DNA from: an uncultured Clostridia bacterium
GTDB taxonomy: Bacteria; Bacillota; Clostridia; TANB77; CAG-508
Length of the DNA: 39,834 bases
Assembly: GCA_944389745.1 (NCBI GenBank)
Contig: CALXNM010000013.1
Coordinates: 1-39,834, forward strand
Direction of reading: 5' to 3'
The position numbers and the translations under genes are program-made. Under the pieces are notes generated by a model, which was given only the letters and a program-made list of their open reading frames with translations, did no database searches and was not told where the DNA came from. Shown piece after piece: positions 10,471 to 19,000 of this stretch; within the stretch, counting starts at the first letter, position 1, and each line of letters begins with the position of its first letter.

Positions 10471-11295
10471 ATGGATAAAAATAAAAAGAGTGGAATAATA
10501 GGAATTATAATAACCATTATAATCTTAATTGTACTAGTTGCATGTACTAATAGTAATGTTAACCAAGTATCATATATTGAAAATATTTTTAATGTTTTTG
10601 TAATGCCAATTCAAAATGGATTTACTTATTTAAAAAACAAAATAAGTGGAAATGATACGTTTTTTGCAGACATGGATACATTAAAGCAAGAAAATGAACA
10701 ACTAAAACAAAGAAACAGTGAATTGGAACAATCATTAAGAGAACTAGAAATAATAAAAGCTGATAATGAAAAGTTGAAAGAATATGTTAATTTAAAAGAT
10801 AAATATTCAGATTATGAAACAATACCAGCAGATGTTATAAATAGAGATATAAGCAATTATAGTAGTACAATAGTTATAAATGTTGGAACAGATGATGGAG
10901 TACAAGAAGGAATGACTGTAATAGCAGATAGTGGTTTAGTAGGGCATATAATATCTGTAACATCTAATACAGCTAAGGTACAAACCCTTGTAGATACTGC
11001 ATCAGCTGTAACAAGTACGATTAGTACAGCAGATGATACAATAGTTGTACAAGGAACATTAGATGATAAAACAGCATTAAAAGCAACATTTATACCAACA
11101 GATGCAGTTGTGCTACAAGGTGATAGTGTGGAAACATCTGGAATAGGTGGAATATACCCAAAAGGTATTCACATAGGAACAATAAGGGAAGTTGTAAACA
11201 CAAGTAATATAACTGATAGATATGCAATGGTAGATACAGCAGTAGACTTTACAAAACTTAATACAGTTCTTGTAATAACTAATAGTGATGAATAA
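10471..11295 (+). CDS. mreC: Rod shape-determining protein MreC
   Basis: Encodes 274 residues. An N-terminal membrane helix (GIIGIIITIIILIVLVACT) is followed by a coiled coil at about residues 65-105 (LKQENEQLKQRNSELEQSL) that mediates dimerisation. The extracellular beta-barrel domain then follows, with the conserved signature VNVGTDDGVQEGMTV-like segment (INVGTDDGVQEGMTVIAD). MreC links MreB to PBP2 outside the membrane. It lies 28 bases after mreB. The closest ribosome binding site, AAAGGA, is about 13 bases from the ATG, which is a long spacing. Confidence 0.95.
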   Translation: MDKNKKSGIIGIIITIIILIVLVACTNSNVNQVSYIENIFNVFVMPIQNGFTYLKNKISGNDTFFADMDTLKQENEQLKQRNSELEQSLRELEIIKADNEKLKEYVNLKDKYSDYETIPADVINRDISNYSSTIVINVGTDDGVQEGMTVIADSGLVGHIISVTSNTAKVQTLVDTASAVTSTISTADDTIVVQGTLDDKTALKATFIPTDAVVLQGDSVETSGIGGIYPKGIHIGTIREVVNTSNITDRYAMVDTAVDFTKLNTVLVITNSDE

Positions 11296-11388
11296 TAAAT
11301 AGCGGTGATGTGTAAGAACAAAATAAACACTTAAAAAGAAAAATAAATTAAAAGAGTAAAATTTGACTAAGAGAAAGGAATGAGAGGT

Positions 11389-11922
11389 ATGAAAAAAGTA
11401 GTTGCAGTATTATTGATAATATTATCCTTTTTTATCATATATTTCTTACAGTCAAATTTTTTTACATGGTTTACAATAGCAAAAGTTCAACCTAATTTAT
11501 TTGTAATATTTGTATTACTTATAGGTCTTTTTGCAGGTAAAAAATTGGGACTAGTTCTAGGAATAATATTTGGATTTTACCTAGATGTTGTAGTAGGACG
11601 ACAAATAGGAATATCTGGAATAATGTTAGGACTTATAGGACTAGCAGGAGAATATTTAGACAAAAACTTTTCAAAAGAGAGCAGAATTACTATAATATTA
11701 ATGATAATAAGTTCTACAGTAGTATTTGAAGTGGGCTCATATATGTTTAGTTTAATAACCTTACCAGTTACTGTAGAAATATTTGGATTTTTAAAAATTC
11801 TACTTATAGAAACATTATATAATGTAATAGTAACAATAATAATATATCCAATAATACAAAAACTAGGGCATTTATTAGAAGAAACATTTAAAACTAGAAA
11901 TATACTTACAAGATATTTTTAG
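11389..11922 (+). CDS. mreD: Rod shape-determining protein MreD
   Basis: About 177 residues, almost entirely hydrophobic with five to six membrane helices. Its position after mreC and its length fit MreD, the integral membrane component of the elongasome. An in-frame ATG at 11380 directly abuts AAAGGA, so ATG 11389 (MKKVVAVLLIILSFFI), with a 9-base spacing, is the better start. The 93-base gap from mreC shows no clear terminator. Confidence 0.9.
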   Translation: MKKVVAVLLIILSFFIIYFLQSNFFTWFTIAKVQPNLFVIFVLLIGLFAGKKLGLVLGIIFGFYLDVVVGRQIGISGIMLGLIGLAGEYLDKNFSKESRITIILMIISSTVVFEVGSYMFSLITLPVTVEIFGFLKILLIETLYNVIVTIIIYPIIQKLGHLLEETFKTRNILTRYF

Positions 11923-11955
11923 AGTAACAAATTAGAGTATTAAAGGTGGTGAAAA

Positions 11956-14031
11956 ATGGGCAAAGATAAAGAGCGAGATGGTAGAATAAGATTTAACATC
12001 ATTACAACTATTGTATATATAATAGGAATTATTTTATTAATTCAACTTTTTAATCTGCAGATTATTCATGGAGCAGAATACAGGGAAACATCAAATTCAA
12101 GACTTACTAGAGAATCTGTAATAAAAGCAGCAAGAGGTTCTATAAAAGATAGAACTGGTGTAGAACTTGTATCCACAGACACAGGGTATAGTGTGGAAAT
12201 ATATAGTACAAAAGTTGATGATAGTGAATTAAACAACTCAATAAAAAAATTTATAGAGATATTAGAATCAAATAAAGATAGTTTTGTTGATAATTTACCA
12301 ATACAAGTCGATCCATACAAATTTACGCAAGAAAGTCAAGAAGCCCAAAAAAGTTGGAAAACTGAAAACAATATGGATGAAAACTATACAGCAGAACAAG
12401 CATTCCAAGCATTAAAACAAAAATATGAAATAACAGAAACAGATGATGCAATGGCTAGAAAGATTATGGCTGTTAGATATGAGATTTCAAGAAATGGCTA
12501 TAGTACAACTAAATCAGTAACAATAGCAAAAGATATTAGCAATATTTCAGCAGTTCAAATAAGAGAACAAAACTCTATGCTATCAGGAATGTATGTGGTT
12601 ACAGAACCTATAGTTTCATACAAATCAGGAAGTTTAGCATCACATGTTTTAGGTTATGTGGGTGCAATAAGTGCAGAAGAATATGAAGAAAAGAAAGACA
12701 GATATAGAAATGATGATGTAATAGGAAAATCTGGAATTCAATATGTTTTTGAAGATTATTTAAAAGGAACAGATGGTGTAAAACAAGTTGACATGACAGT
12801 AGATGGTGCTGTAACAAGTGAATATACTGCTGAGGAAGCTGTTTCGGGCTCAGATGTAATTCTAACCATTGATGCTAATCTTCAAAAAACAGCAGAAGAT
12901 GCATTAAAGCAAAACATTGAAGATATAGCTGATGGTAAATATGGAGAAAAACAAGATGCTGAAGCTGGAGCCGTAGTAGTTATGAATGTTGACACAGGCG
13001 AAATTTTAGTTATGGCAAGTTATCCAGACTATAATCCAGGAAAATATTCAGAAGAATATTCAGAAGATTCTACAGGAAAATATTTAAACAGAGCAATAAG
13101 TTCAGCGTATGCACCAGGTTCTACTTTTAAAATGGTAGTAGCTTCTGCAGCACTAACATCAGGAGAAATAACACCAACAACACTAGTTAATGATAATGGC
13201 GTATATCCATATGGAGATAGACAAGCTTGTTGGTATTATAGAAGTTATGGAAGAGGACATGGATATTTAAATGTTACACAAGCAATTAAGTATTCTTGTA
13301 ACTATTTCTTCTATGATATGGGATATAGGCTAGGAATAGATACAATAGCACAATATGCTAGAAAATATGGATTAGGACAAAAGACAGGAGTAGAGCTAGA
13401 AGGAGAATTAGCTGGAACTGTTGCAAGTAGAGAATATGCAGAAAGCTTAGGACAAGGCTGGTATATATCAGATACTCTATCTGCTGCAATAGGACAAAGT
13501 TATAATAACTTCACTCCAGTGCAAATGGCAAGATATATAAGTATGGTAGCTAATGATGGCAAAAGTGTAGATGTTTCAATAGTAAAGTCAATTATAAGAC
13601 CAGATGGTAGTGAGGTATCAAAAGATGAAATAAACAATTATGCAGATCAAAAACTTGGAATAGAAAATGATACATTAGAAGATGTTGAAATTTCTAAAGA
13701 GGATTCACAAGCTATAAAAAAAGGTATGAGGGGCGTTACTAGTGAGGCAGGAGGTACAGCCTATGCATATTTTAGTGATCTAGATATAGATATAGCAGGA
13801 AAAACAGGTTCTGCTCAAACTGGAGTTGATGGAGAAGCACATGGTTGGTTTGCTGGATTTGCTCCATATGATGACCCAGAAATAGCAGTAGTGGTATTTG
13901 TAGAAAAAGCTGGTTCAGGAGGGTATACAGCAGATGTTGCTAAGAAAATAATAAAAGAATATTTTGGAATGAATTCAGAAAAAGTCACAGAAGATAAAAG
14001 TGCTGAATCTAGCACAGAGAGTGTAAGATAG
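11956..14031 (+). CDS. mrdA: Penicillin-binding protein 2 (class B transpeptidase)
   Basis: Encodes 691 residues. An N-terminal membrane helix (IITTIVYIIGIILLIQLFNL) is followed by the PBP dimerisation domain (from about residue 50, ARGSIKDRTGVEL) and the transpeptidase domain (about 320-670). The catalytic motifs are intact: STFK with the nucleophile Ser389 and Lys392, SCN at 447-449, and KTG at 616-618. It cross-links lateral-wall peptidoglycan in the elongasome. The GGTGG ribosome binding site is well placed. It sits between mreD and minC, the classic clostridial order. The C-terminal tail is Ser/Glu-rich and probably disordered. Confidence 0.96.
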   Translation: MGKDKERDGRIRFNIITTIVYIIGIILLIQLFNLQIIHGAEYRETSNSRLTRESVIKAARGSIKDRTGVELVSTDTGYSVEIYSTKVDDSELNNSIKKFIEILESNKDSFVDNLPIQVDPYKFTQESQEAQKSWKTENNMDENYTAEQAFQALKQKYEITETDDAMARKIMAVRYEISRNGYSTTKSVTIAKDISNISAVQIREQNSMLSGMYVVTEPIVSYKSGSLASHVLGYVGAISAEEYEEKKDRYRNDDVIGKSGIQYVFEDYLKGTDGVKQVDMTVDGAVTSEYTAEEAVSGSDVILTIDANLQKTAEDALKQNIEDIADGKYGEKQDAEAGAVVVMNVDTGEILVMASYPDYNPGKYSEEYSEDSTGKYLNRAISSAYAPGSTFKMVVASAALTSGEITPTTLVNDNGVYPYGDRQACWYYRSYGRGHGYLNVTQAIKYSCNYFFYDMGYRLGIDTIAQYARKYGLGQKTGVELEGELAGTVASREYAESLGQGWYISDTLSAAIGQSYNNFTPVQMARYISMVANDGKSVDVSIVKSIIRPDGSEVSKDEINNYADQKLGIENDTLEDVEISKEDSQAIKKGMRGVTSEAGGTAYAYFSDLDIDIAGKTGSAQTGVDGEAHGWFAGFAPYDDPEIAVVVFVEKAGSGGYTADVAKKIIKEYFGMNSEKVTEDKSAESSTESVR

Positions 14032-14050
14032 GAAAAGAAAGTGTGATAAA

Positions 14051-14677
14051 ATGAATAAGATGAACAATTATATAAGTATTAGTATAAAAAAGAACCAAGT
14101 TGTAATTAAAGTTGATGAAAATGCAGAACAAAGAGAAATAGTTTCAGATTTAAAAAGAAAAATTATAGAGCTTAAGAATTTATACAAAGATGATAAAACA
14201 CCAATATTAATTACTGGAAAAGTTCTAAAAAATAAAGAAATGGATGAAATACAAAACATAATAAAAAGATTTATAAATGTTCAAATAGAATTTGACAGTC
14301 CAAAAGTATTAGGGTTACATGGAATAAAGAAAACTTTTTATAAAGAAGTCGGAACTTCAGAAACTAAATTTCACAAAGGTTCTTTAAGATCTGGACAAAG
14401 AATAGAATTCGAAGGTAGTTTAGTTATAATAGGAGATGTAAATGCTGGAGCCGAAGTAATCGCAGGAGAAAACATAGTCGTTTTAGGAATACTAAGAGGA
14501 TTGGCTCACGCAGGGGCTAAAGGAAATAAAGATGCTGTTATAGAAGCTCAAGAAATAGAAGCACTTCAAGTAAGAATTGCAGATATTGTAAAAGAATTAA
14601 ACAGAGAAGAAGGTTCAATTCATAAAGTAAAAACATCAGCATATATTAATGATAAAGATGAATTAATAGTTGAATAA
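14051..14677 (+). CDS. minC: Septum site-determining protein MinC
   Basis: Encodes 208 residues. The N-terminal domain (to about residue 95) is the FtsZ-inhibiting part. The C-terminal beta-helix is well conserved (LRSGQRIEFEGSLVIIGDVN, then AGENIVVLGILRGLAHAGA) and binds MinD and FtsZ. MinC stops Z-ring assembly away from midcell. It begins 19 bases after the PBP2 stop and is the last gene of the operon. A terminator follows, and no minD or minE is next to it, which is unusual for this gene order. A second in-frame ATG (14057) is close behind the first. Confidence 0.93.
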   Translation: MNKMNNYISISIKKNQVVIKVDENAEQREIVSDLKRKIIELKNLYKDDKTPILITGKVLKNKEMDEIQNIIKRFINVQIEFDSPKVLGLHGIKKTFYKEVGTSETKFHKGSLRSGQRIEFEGSLVIIGDVNAGAEVIAGENIVVLGILRGLAHAGAKGNKDAVIEAQEIEALQVRIADIVKELNREEGSIHKVKTSAYINDKDELIVE

Positions 14678-14689
14678 ACTCAATAAAAA

Positions 14690-14735
14690 TAGCGGGAATA
14701 TTTAGAAAAACACTAAATAATCTCGCTTTATTTTT
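14690..14735 (+). terminator. Terminator after minC, likely bidirectional
   Basis: AGCGGGA-ATATTTAG (14691-14705) pairs imperfectly with CTAAATAATCTCGCT (14713-14727) and is flanked by A-rich and T-rich tracts. It separates the plus-strand mre operon from the convergent minus-strand gene. Confidence 0.82.
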
Positions 14736-15096
14736 AAGAAAGCAACAATAATATAAGTATTATAAAAAGAGAATCATCCTTAATTCCTTCATTATATAGA
14801 AAAAATATAAGACAAAGTAAAAGAATATCATCATAATATAATTTTAAACCAAATATATCAAATACAAAATTTCCAATGTCATCATTATTATTGCTTGTGA
14901 TTTCTCGCAACTGCTTCGGTGATTGCTTATTTTCTTGCATATTTGCTGGATTAAATACTTGTTTTTCATTTATGTACTTGTTTTTATTATTTTGATTGTT
15001 ATAAGATACGTGTGGATAATATTTGTTATGTGGATAAAATCTAGAATGATGATAAGGGTAAAAGGGAAAATTAAACATCATTCTTCGAATCACCAC
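14734..15096 (-). CDS. Hypothetical small protein with hydrophobic C-terminus
   Basis: Up to 120 residues; internal starts at 15081 or 15078 (MMFNFPFYPYHH) are equally possible. The N-terminal third is rich in Tyr, His, Pro and Asn. The C-terminus is strongly hydrophobic (DDILLLCLIFFLYN, then LFIILILLLLS), with two short segments separated by NEGIKDD. I do not recognise the family. It overlaps the 3' end of the 15071 gene by up to 26 bases and is the last gene of a three-gene minus-strand unit. The Tyr/His/Pro-rich head is reminiscent of spore-surface proteins, but that is only a guess. Confidence 0.65.
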   Translation of the reverse strand: MVIRRMMFNFPFYPYHHSRFYPHNKYYPHVSYNNQNNKNKYINEKQVFNPANMQENKQSPKQLREITSNNNDDIGNFVFDIFGLKLYYDDILLLCLIFFLYNEGIKDDSLFIILILLLLS

Positions 15097-15439
15097 CTAG
15101 GGAATTAAATTTTTCAAAAACTTTTTCCATATTAAAAAGCTTTATATATTGATCTACCTTTTTTTGTCTGCTTTCTTTTAAATATGGTTTTAAAGAAAGT
15201 AGCAAATTAGTTCTAGGATCAGGCTTTTGTGAATTAATAGAATCCATCACTTGTTTTATTTTTAATAAGGTATCTACATCAATATCAAAAGAATTGTTAT
15301 CGGTATTACTAGAATTAGAAGAACTATTATTAGAATTATTAAAATTATTTATAATATCTTTTAAGTTGTCTGGAATTTCATTATTTTTAACCATTTCATT
15401 AAATTTATTTAATATATTTCCTAAATCATTATCACTCAT
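15071..15439 (-). CDS. Hypothetical Asn/Ser-rich small protein
   Basis: Encodes 122 residues. An N-terminal helix is followed by an Asn/Ser tract (residues 49-69), then a C-terminal motif DPRTNLLLSLKPYLKESRQK. That motif recurs in clostridial hypothetical proteins of unknown function. There is no signal peptide or membrane helix. AGGAAC lies before the ATG. It is the middle gene of the minus-strand cluster and overlaps the next gene, so translational coupling is likely. Confidence 0.7.
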   Translation of the reverse strand: MSDNDLGNILNKFNEMVKNNEIPDNLKDIINNFNNSNNSSSNSSNTDNNSFDIDVDTLLKIKQVMDSINSQKPDPRTNLLLSLKPYLKESRQKKVDQYIKLFNMEKVFEKFNSLGGDSKNDV

Positions 15440-15483
15440 AAAAGTTCCTCCAATACAAGAAAAATAGCTTGTTTACTATCTTT

Positions 15484-15651
15484 TTACTTATTCTTCTTTT
15501 TTATTTCTTCTATTATTGAGTTTGCATCATTAGATTTTAACATTTGACTAACTTTGTTTAAGTTTTTTTCTAATTCATTTTTATCCATTTTAGCTAGCAA
15601 ATTCATTAATATAGCCATATCCATATTATTTTTATTCATATTATTATTCAT
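15484..15651 (-). CDS. Very small protein, first gene of the minus-strand cluster
   Basis: A 55-residue frame starting MNNNMNKNNMDMAILMNLLA and ending IIEEIKKKNK. It is preceded by GAGGTGAG six bases before its ATG, a good ribosome binding site. It is predicted to be helical, amphipathic and soluble. It lies 44 bases upstream of the 15071 gene and is read in the same direction, so it probably starts this three-gene unit. No family is recognised. Its ribosome binding site and position, rather than its length, support it as real. Confidence 0.6.
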   Translation of the reverse strand: MNNNMNKNNMDMAILMNLLAKMDKNELEKNLNKVSQMLKSNDANSIIEEIKKKNK

Positions 15652-15970
15652 AAACTCACCTCTATATAATATATGTTAAATATTGATATATAATATTAAA
15701 AAAACAAAAAAATGTGACTAAAATTATAGAGTGATTTTAAATTACAAAGATGTTATAAAAATGTAATATAAATTTAATATTTCTTCTCAAAATGTACTTC
15801 CGTAAAGTGATATTTGACATATTAAATAAAGGCACATAATTGCTTGTTGAAATATGACGAAAAAATGCTAAAATGTATTTATTATATTAGATATTTAGGT
15901 ATTATAGCTAGAAAAGTGGAAAAAAATCTAGTTGATGCACATAAAAAGTTTCTTAAAAACCTTAAAAGTG

Positions 15971-15999
15971 TTGAAAAACCTGTGAAAATGTCGTATAAT
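15971..15999 (+). promoter_or_regulatory. Sigma-A-type promoter of the giant surface-protein pair
   Basis: TTGAAA (15971-15976), a 17-bp spacer and TATAAT (15994-15999), 35 bases before the ATG at 16034. The surrounding gap (15652-16033) also holds weaker promoter-like sequences: TTGACA at 15814-15819 with CATAAT 15 bases on, and TTGAAA at 15847 with TAAAAT. I see no gene there; an open frame from 15844 runs into the surface-protein gene and looks spurious. Confidence 0.75.
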
Positions 16000-16033
16000 A
16001 TAAGTATATATGTAAAAAAAATTGGAGGTTGTT

Positions 16034-19000
16034 ATGAACAGTTTAGTAAGAAAGTTAATCGCTGTACTTTTAGTTATTATCCTAGTTGGCGCGAATTTAA
16101 CAATACTAGGAGAATATACTATTGCTTATGCAGCAAGTGATGATGAATTAAACAAACAAGATTCTAAAACAAATAACAGAAATGTTTCGTTTAATTCTTA
16201 TTTTGATGGAGAATCGCATAGCACAGTATTTGATATAAATAGTGAGGAGGCTAAGATTTATCTAAAGCTAGGAGTTAATACAGCTGGATATGTAGAAAAC
16301 GGAACAATAGAATTCCAAAACGTAAACTTTAAGATAAAAGATGGAATCGAAAATGAAAATATTCAAAGCTTAGATACCCAAAACAATAAAGTAGTTTTAG
16401 ACAGAGTAAATAATGGATCGGAAATTGTAGTAGAGCTTCCAATTGAAATATTAAATTCAGAAGGAGTATCTATCGATCATTTCAATAAAGAGTTTGTAAC
16501 AAAATTTACAGGTACTTATATAGACGAAGATGGAAATGAGAAAGCCATAGAAAAAGAAATTACTAACAAACTTTCATGGAATGGAACAGCGGAAGCTGAG
16601 GTAACTACACAAGCAACTAAATATATACCATATGCTACACAAGGAAATTATGGAGTAATGGTTCAAACAAAAGTAAATGTAAGTGTTAAAGATAATACAT
16701 TACCTATAAAAAATACAAATGTTGAAGTAACAGCTCCAGAAGTTAATCAAATAAAACCTACATCTGTAACAGTTGTTGCAACATCTATGGCAGCAACTAA
16801 CGGAGAAGCTGAAGGATTAGACTTCACAACTGATAATTATGCATATGATGCAGAAACAGGAAAAGTAACAATCAATGTAGATAACTTATCAGATTCTATT
16901 TCTTGGAAAAAGAATGTTAGTGATGAATATTTACTAACATATTTATATGAAGGCAAAGATATATATGATTATGCAAAGGCAAATGCTATAAATACAACTT
17001 CAGGTGTATTAGCAAAATTAACACTATATAATAATGTAGAAATTGTTGCAGAAAAAGGTGCAACTGCAGAAATTAAATTTGATAAACAAGAAGGAACTGT
17101 AGCAGACTTTGAGATGGAAGTTCCAAATAACATTAGCAAAGGTTACTTATATGCTAACTATGATGCAGATAAAAAAGTAGAAACGGAATATAATGAAAAT
17201 TATATTGCAACAGTAAATGCTGCAAATTTAGTTACTTCAATTGAATTTGTACAAGGGTCAGATGCATTTGTTACAGAGGAAAAAGCAGAAGGAAGCACAA
17301 CAGTATCTGGAACAAATTATGCATATGATAAACAAATAGAAGTGAGACAAGACATATTTAATAAAATGCTTGGAGAAGATGGAAGCATTACAGTAAAAGA
17401 TGAAACAAATAAAGAAATAGGAGTAATTAATAAAGAAACTACTCTAAAAGATGGAAAATATGTTTTAGATATTTCTAAAGAAGATACAAACAAAATCACA
17501 ATAACAACTTCAGCACCAATCACAGAAGGACAACTAGAAATTAATGTAGTAAAAGCATTAAAAGGAAATATAGATTACTCTAAAGATCAAATGAAAATGT
17601 TTAAAAAATTAAAAGCAAGACTAGAAGGACATGCAGATGCAACTACATATAATGTGGAAAAGGAAATATTATTAAAAGAACCAGAAACAAAGATTGATTT
17701 AGAAGTAAACAAAAAAGACTTAACAACAGTTGTAAAAAATGAAAATGTAGAAATAAGAGCAGTACTTGATACATCAAGTGTATACAATGCTTTATACAAA
17801 AATCCTACATTAAAAATAACATTACCTTCAGATGTAAAAGAGGTTACTTTAAAAGGAACAAACATATTATTAGATAAAGGTTTAAAAATAAAATCAGCAG
17901 AAGTTGCAGATGAAAACGGACATAAAGTAATAAATGTGGTTCTTGAGGGAACACAAACAGAATATGCAATAAATGCAGAATATAAAGGGGCAATTGTTGT
18001 ATTAAATACAGACTTAACATTAGATACATTATCAGCAAGTGGAAAAGAAAAAATCACAATGAAGTATGTAAATGAAAATGATACAGCAACTAATAGAGAA
18101 GGAACATTAGAAGAAGAAATTAACATAGTAGCACCAACTGGTGTAGTAGCTTCAACAGCAATTAGTAATTACAAAGATAATGCAGGGGAAGTACAATCAG
18201 TATCAGGAGAAGCTAAAACTGTAGATATTGAAGCAAACTCAGCAAACAGAGTAGCAACAATTGAAGGTGCAGTAATTAACAACTATCCAAACGAAATAAG
18301 CAACATAGCTATACTTGGTAGAATTCCAGCACAAGGAAACAAAGCAATAGACTCTGATAAAGATTTAGGATCAACATTTACAATACCACTAGCAACAGGA
18401 ATTGGAACAGCTGGACTTAATGCATCTGATTACACAGTATATTATTCAGATAATGCGAATGCTTCAAGAGACTTAAATGATGGAAACAATGGATGGAAAC
18501 AAGAAGCAACAACAGCGTCAAAATCATTCTTAATGGTATTTAATGATGAATACAAAATGGACTCAGGAGACAAATTTGAATTTAATTATAATATAAATAT
18601 GCCAGCAGATATAAGCAACAACAATAGCGCATATGCAATGTACAAAGTATATTATGACAATGTGGCAGATGTTGGAACAATGTCAGAAAATAAAACATCT
18701 GCAATACTTGGAGTAGCAACAGGAACAGGACCAGAAGCAGAAATTACAATTTCAACAAATACAGATATAGTAAGAGAAGGACAAATTGTTGAATTCACAG
18801 CAACAGTTAAAAACATTGGAGATGAAGACATACAAAATGCTAAATTAAAAGCTATAGCACCTGATGGAACAGTTCATACAGAAATACCAGAAGGCTTTGC
18901 AAGTTTTCAAGATAGTACAGAAAAGGAAAAATTAATAGATATAGGAAATCTACCAGTTGGAGAAACAGCAACTGTAAGATATCAACTAAGATTAGAAAAA

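Noticed and set aside
16022-16033. TTG start at 16022 for the first giant surface protein
   Set aside because: It overlaps the ribosome binding site GGAGG that serves ATG 16034.
15844-16140. A 98-residue open frame upstream of the giant surface gene
   Set aside because: Starts at TTG without a ribosome binding site, overlaps the surface gene in another frame, and contains the promoter at 15971. No coding character.
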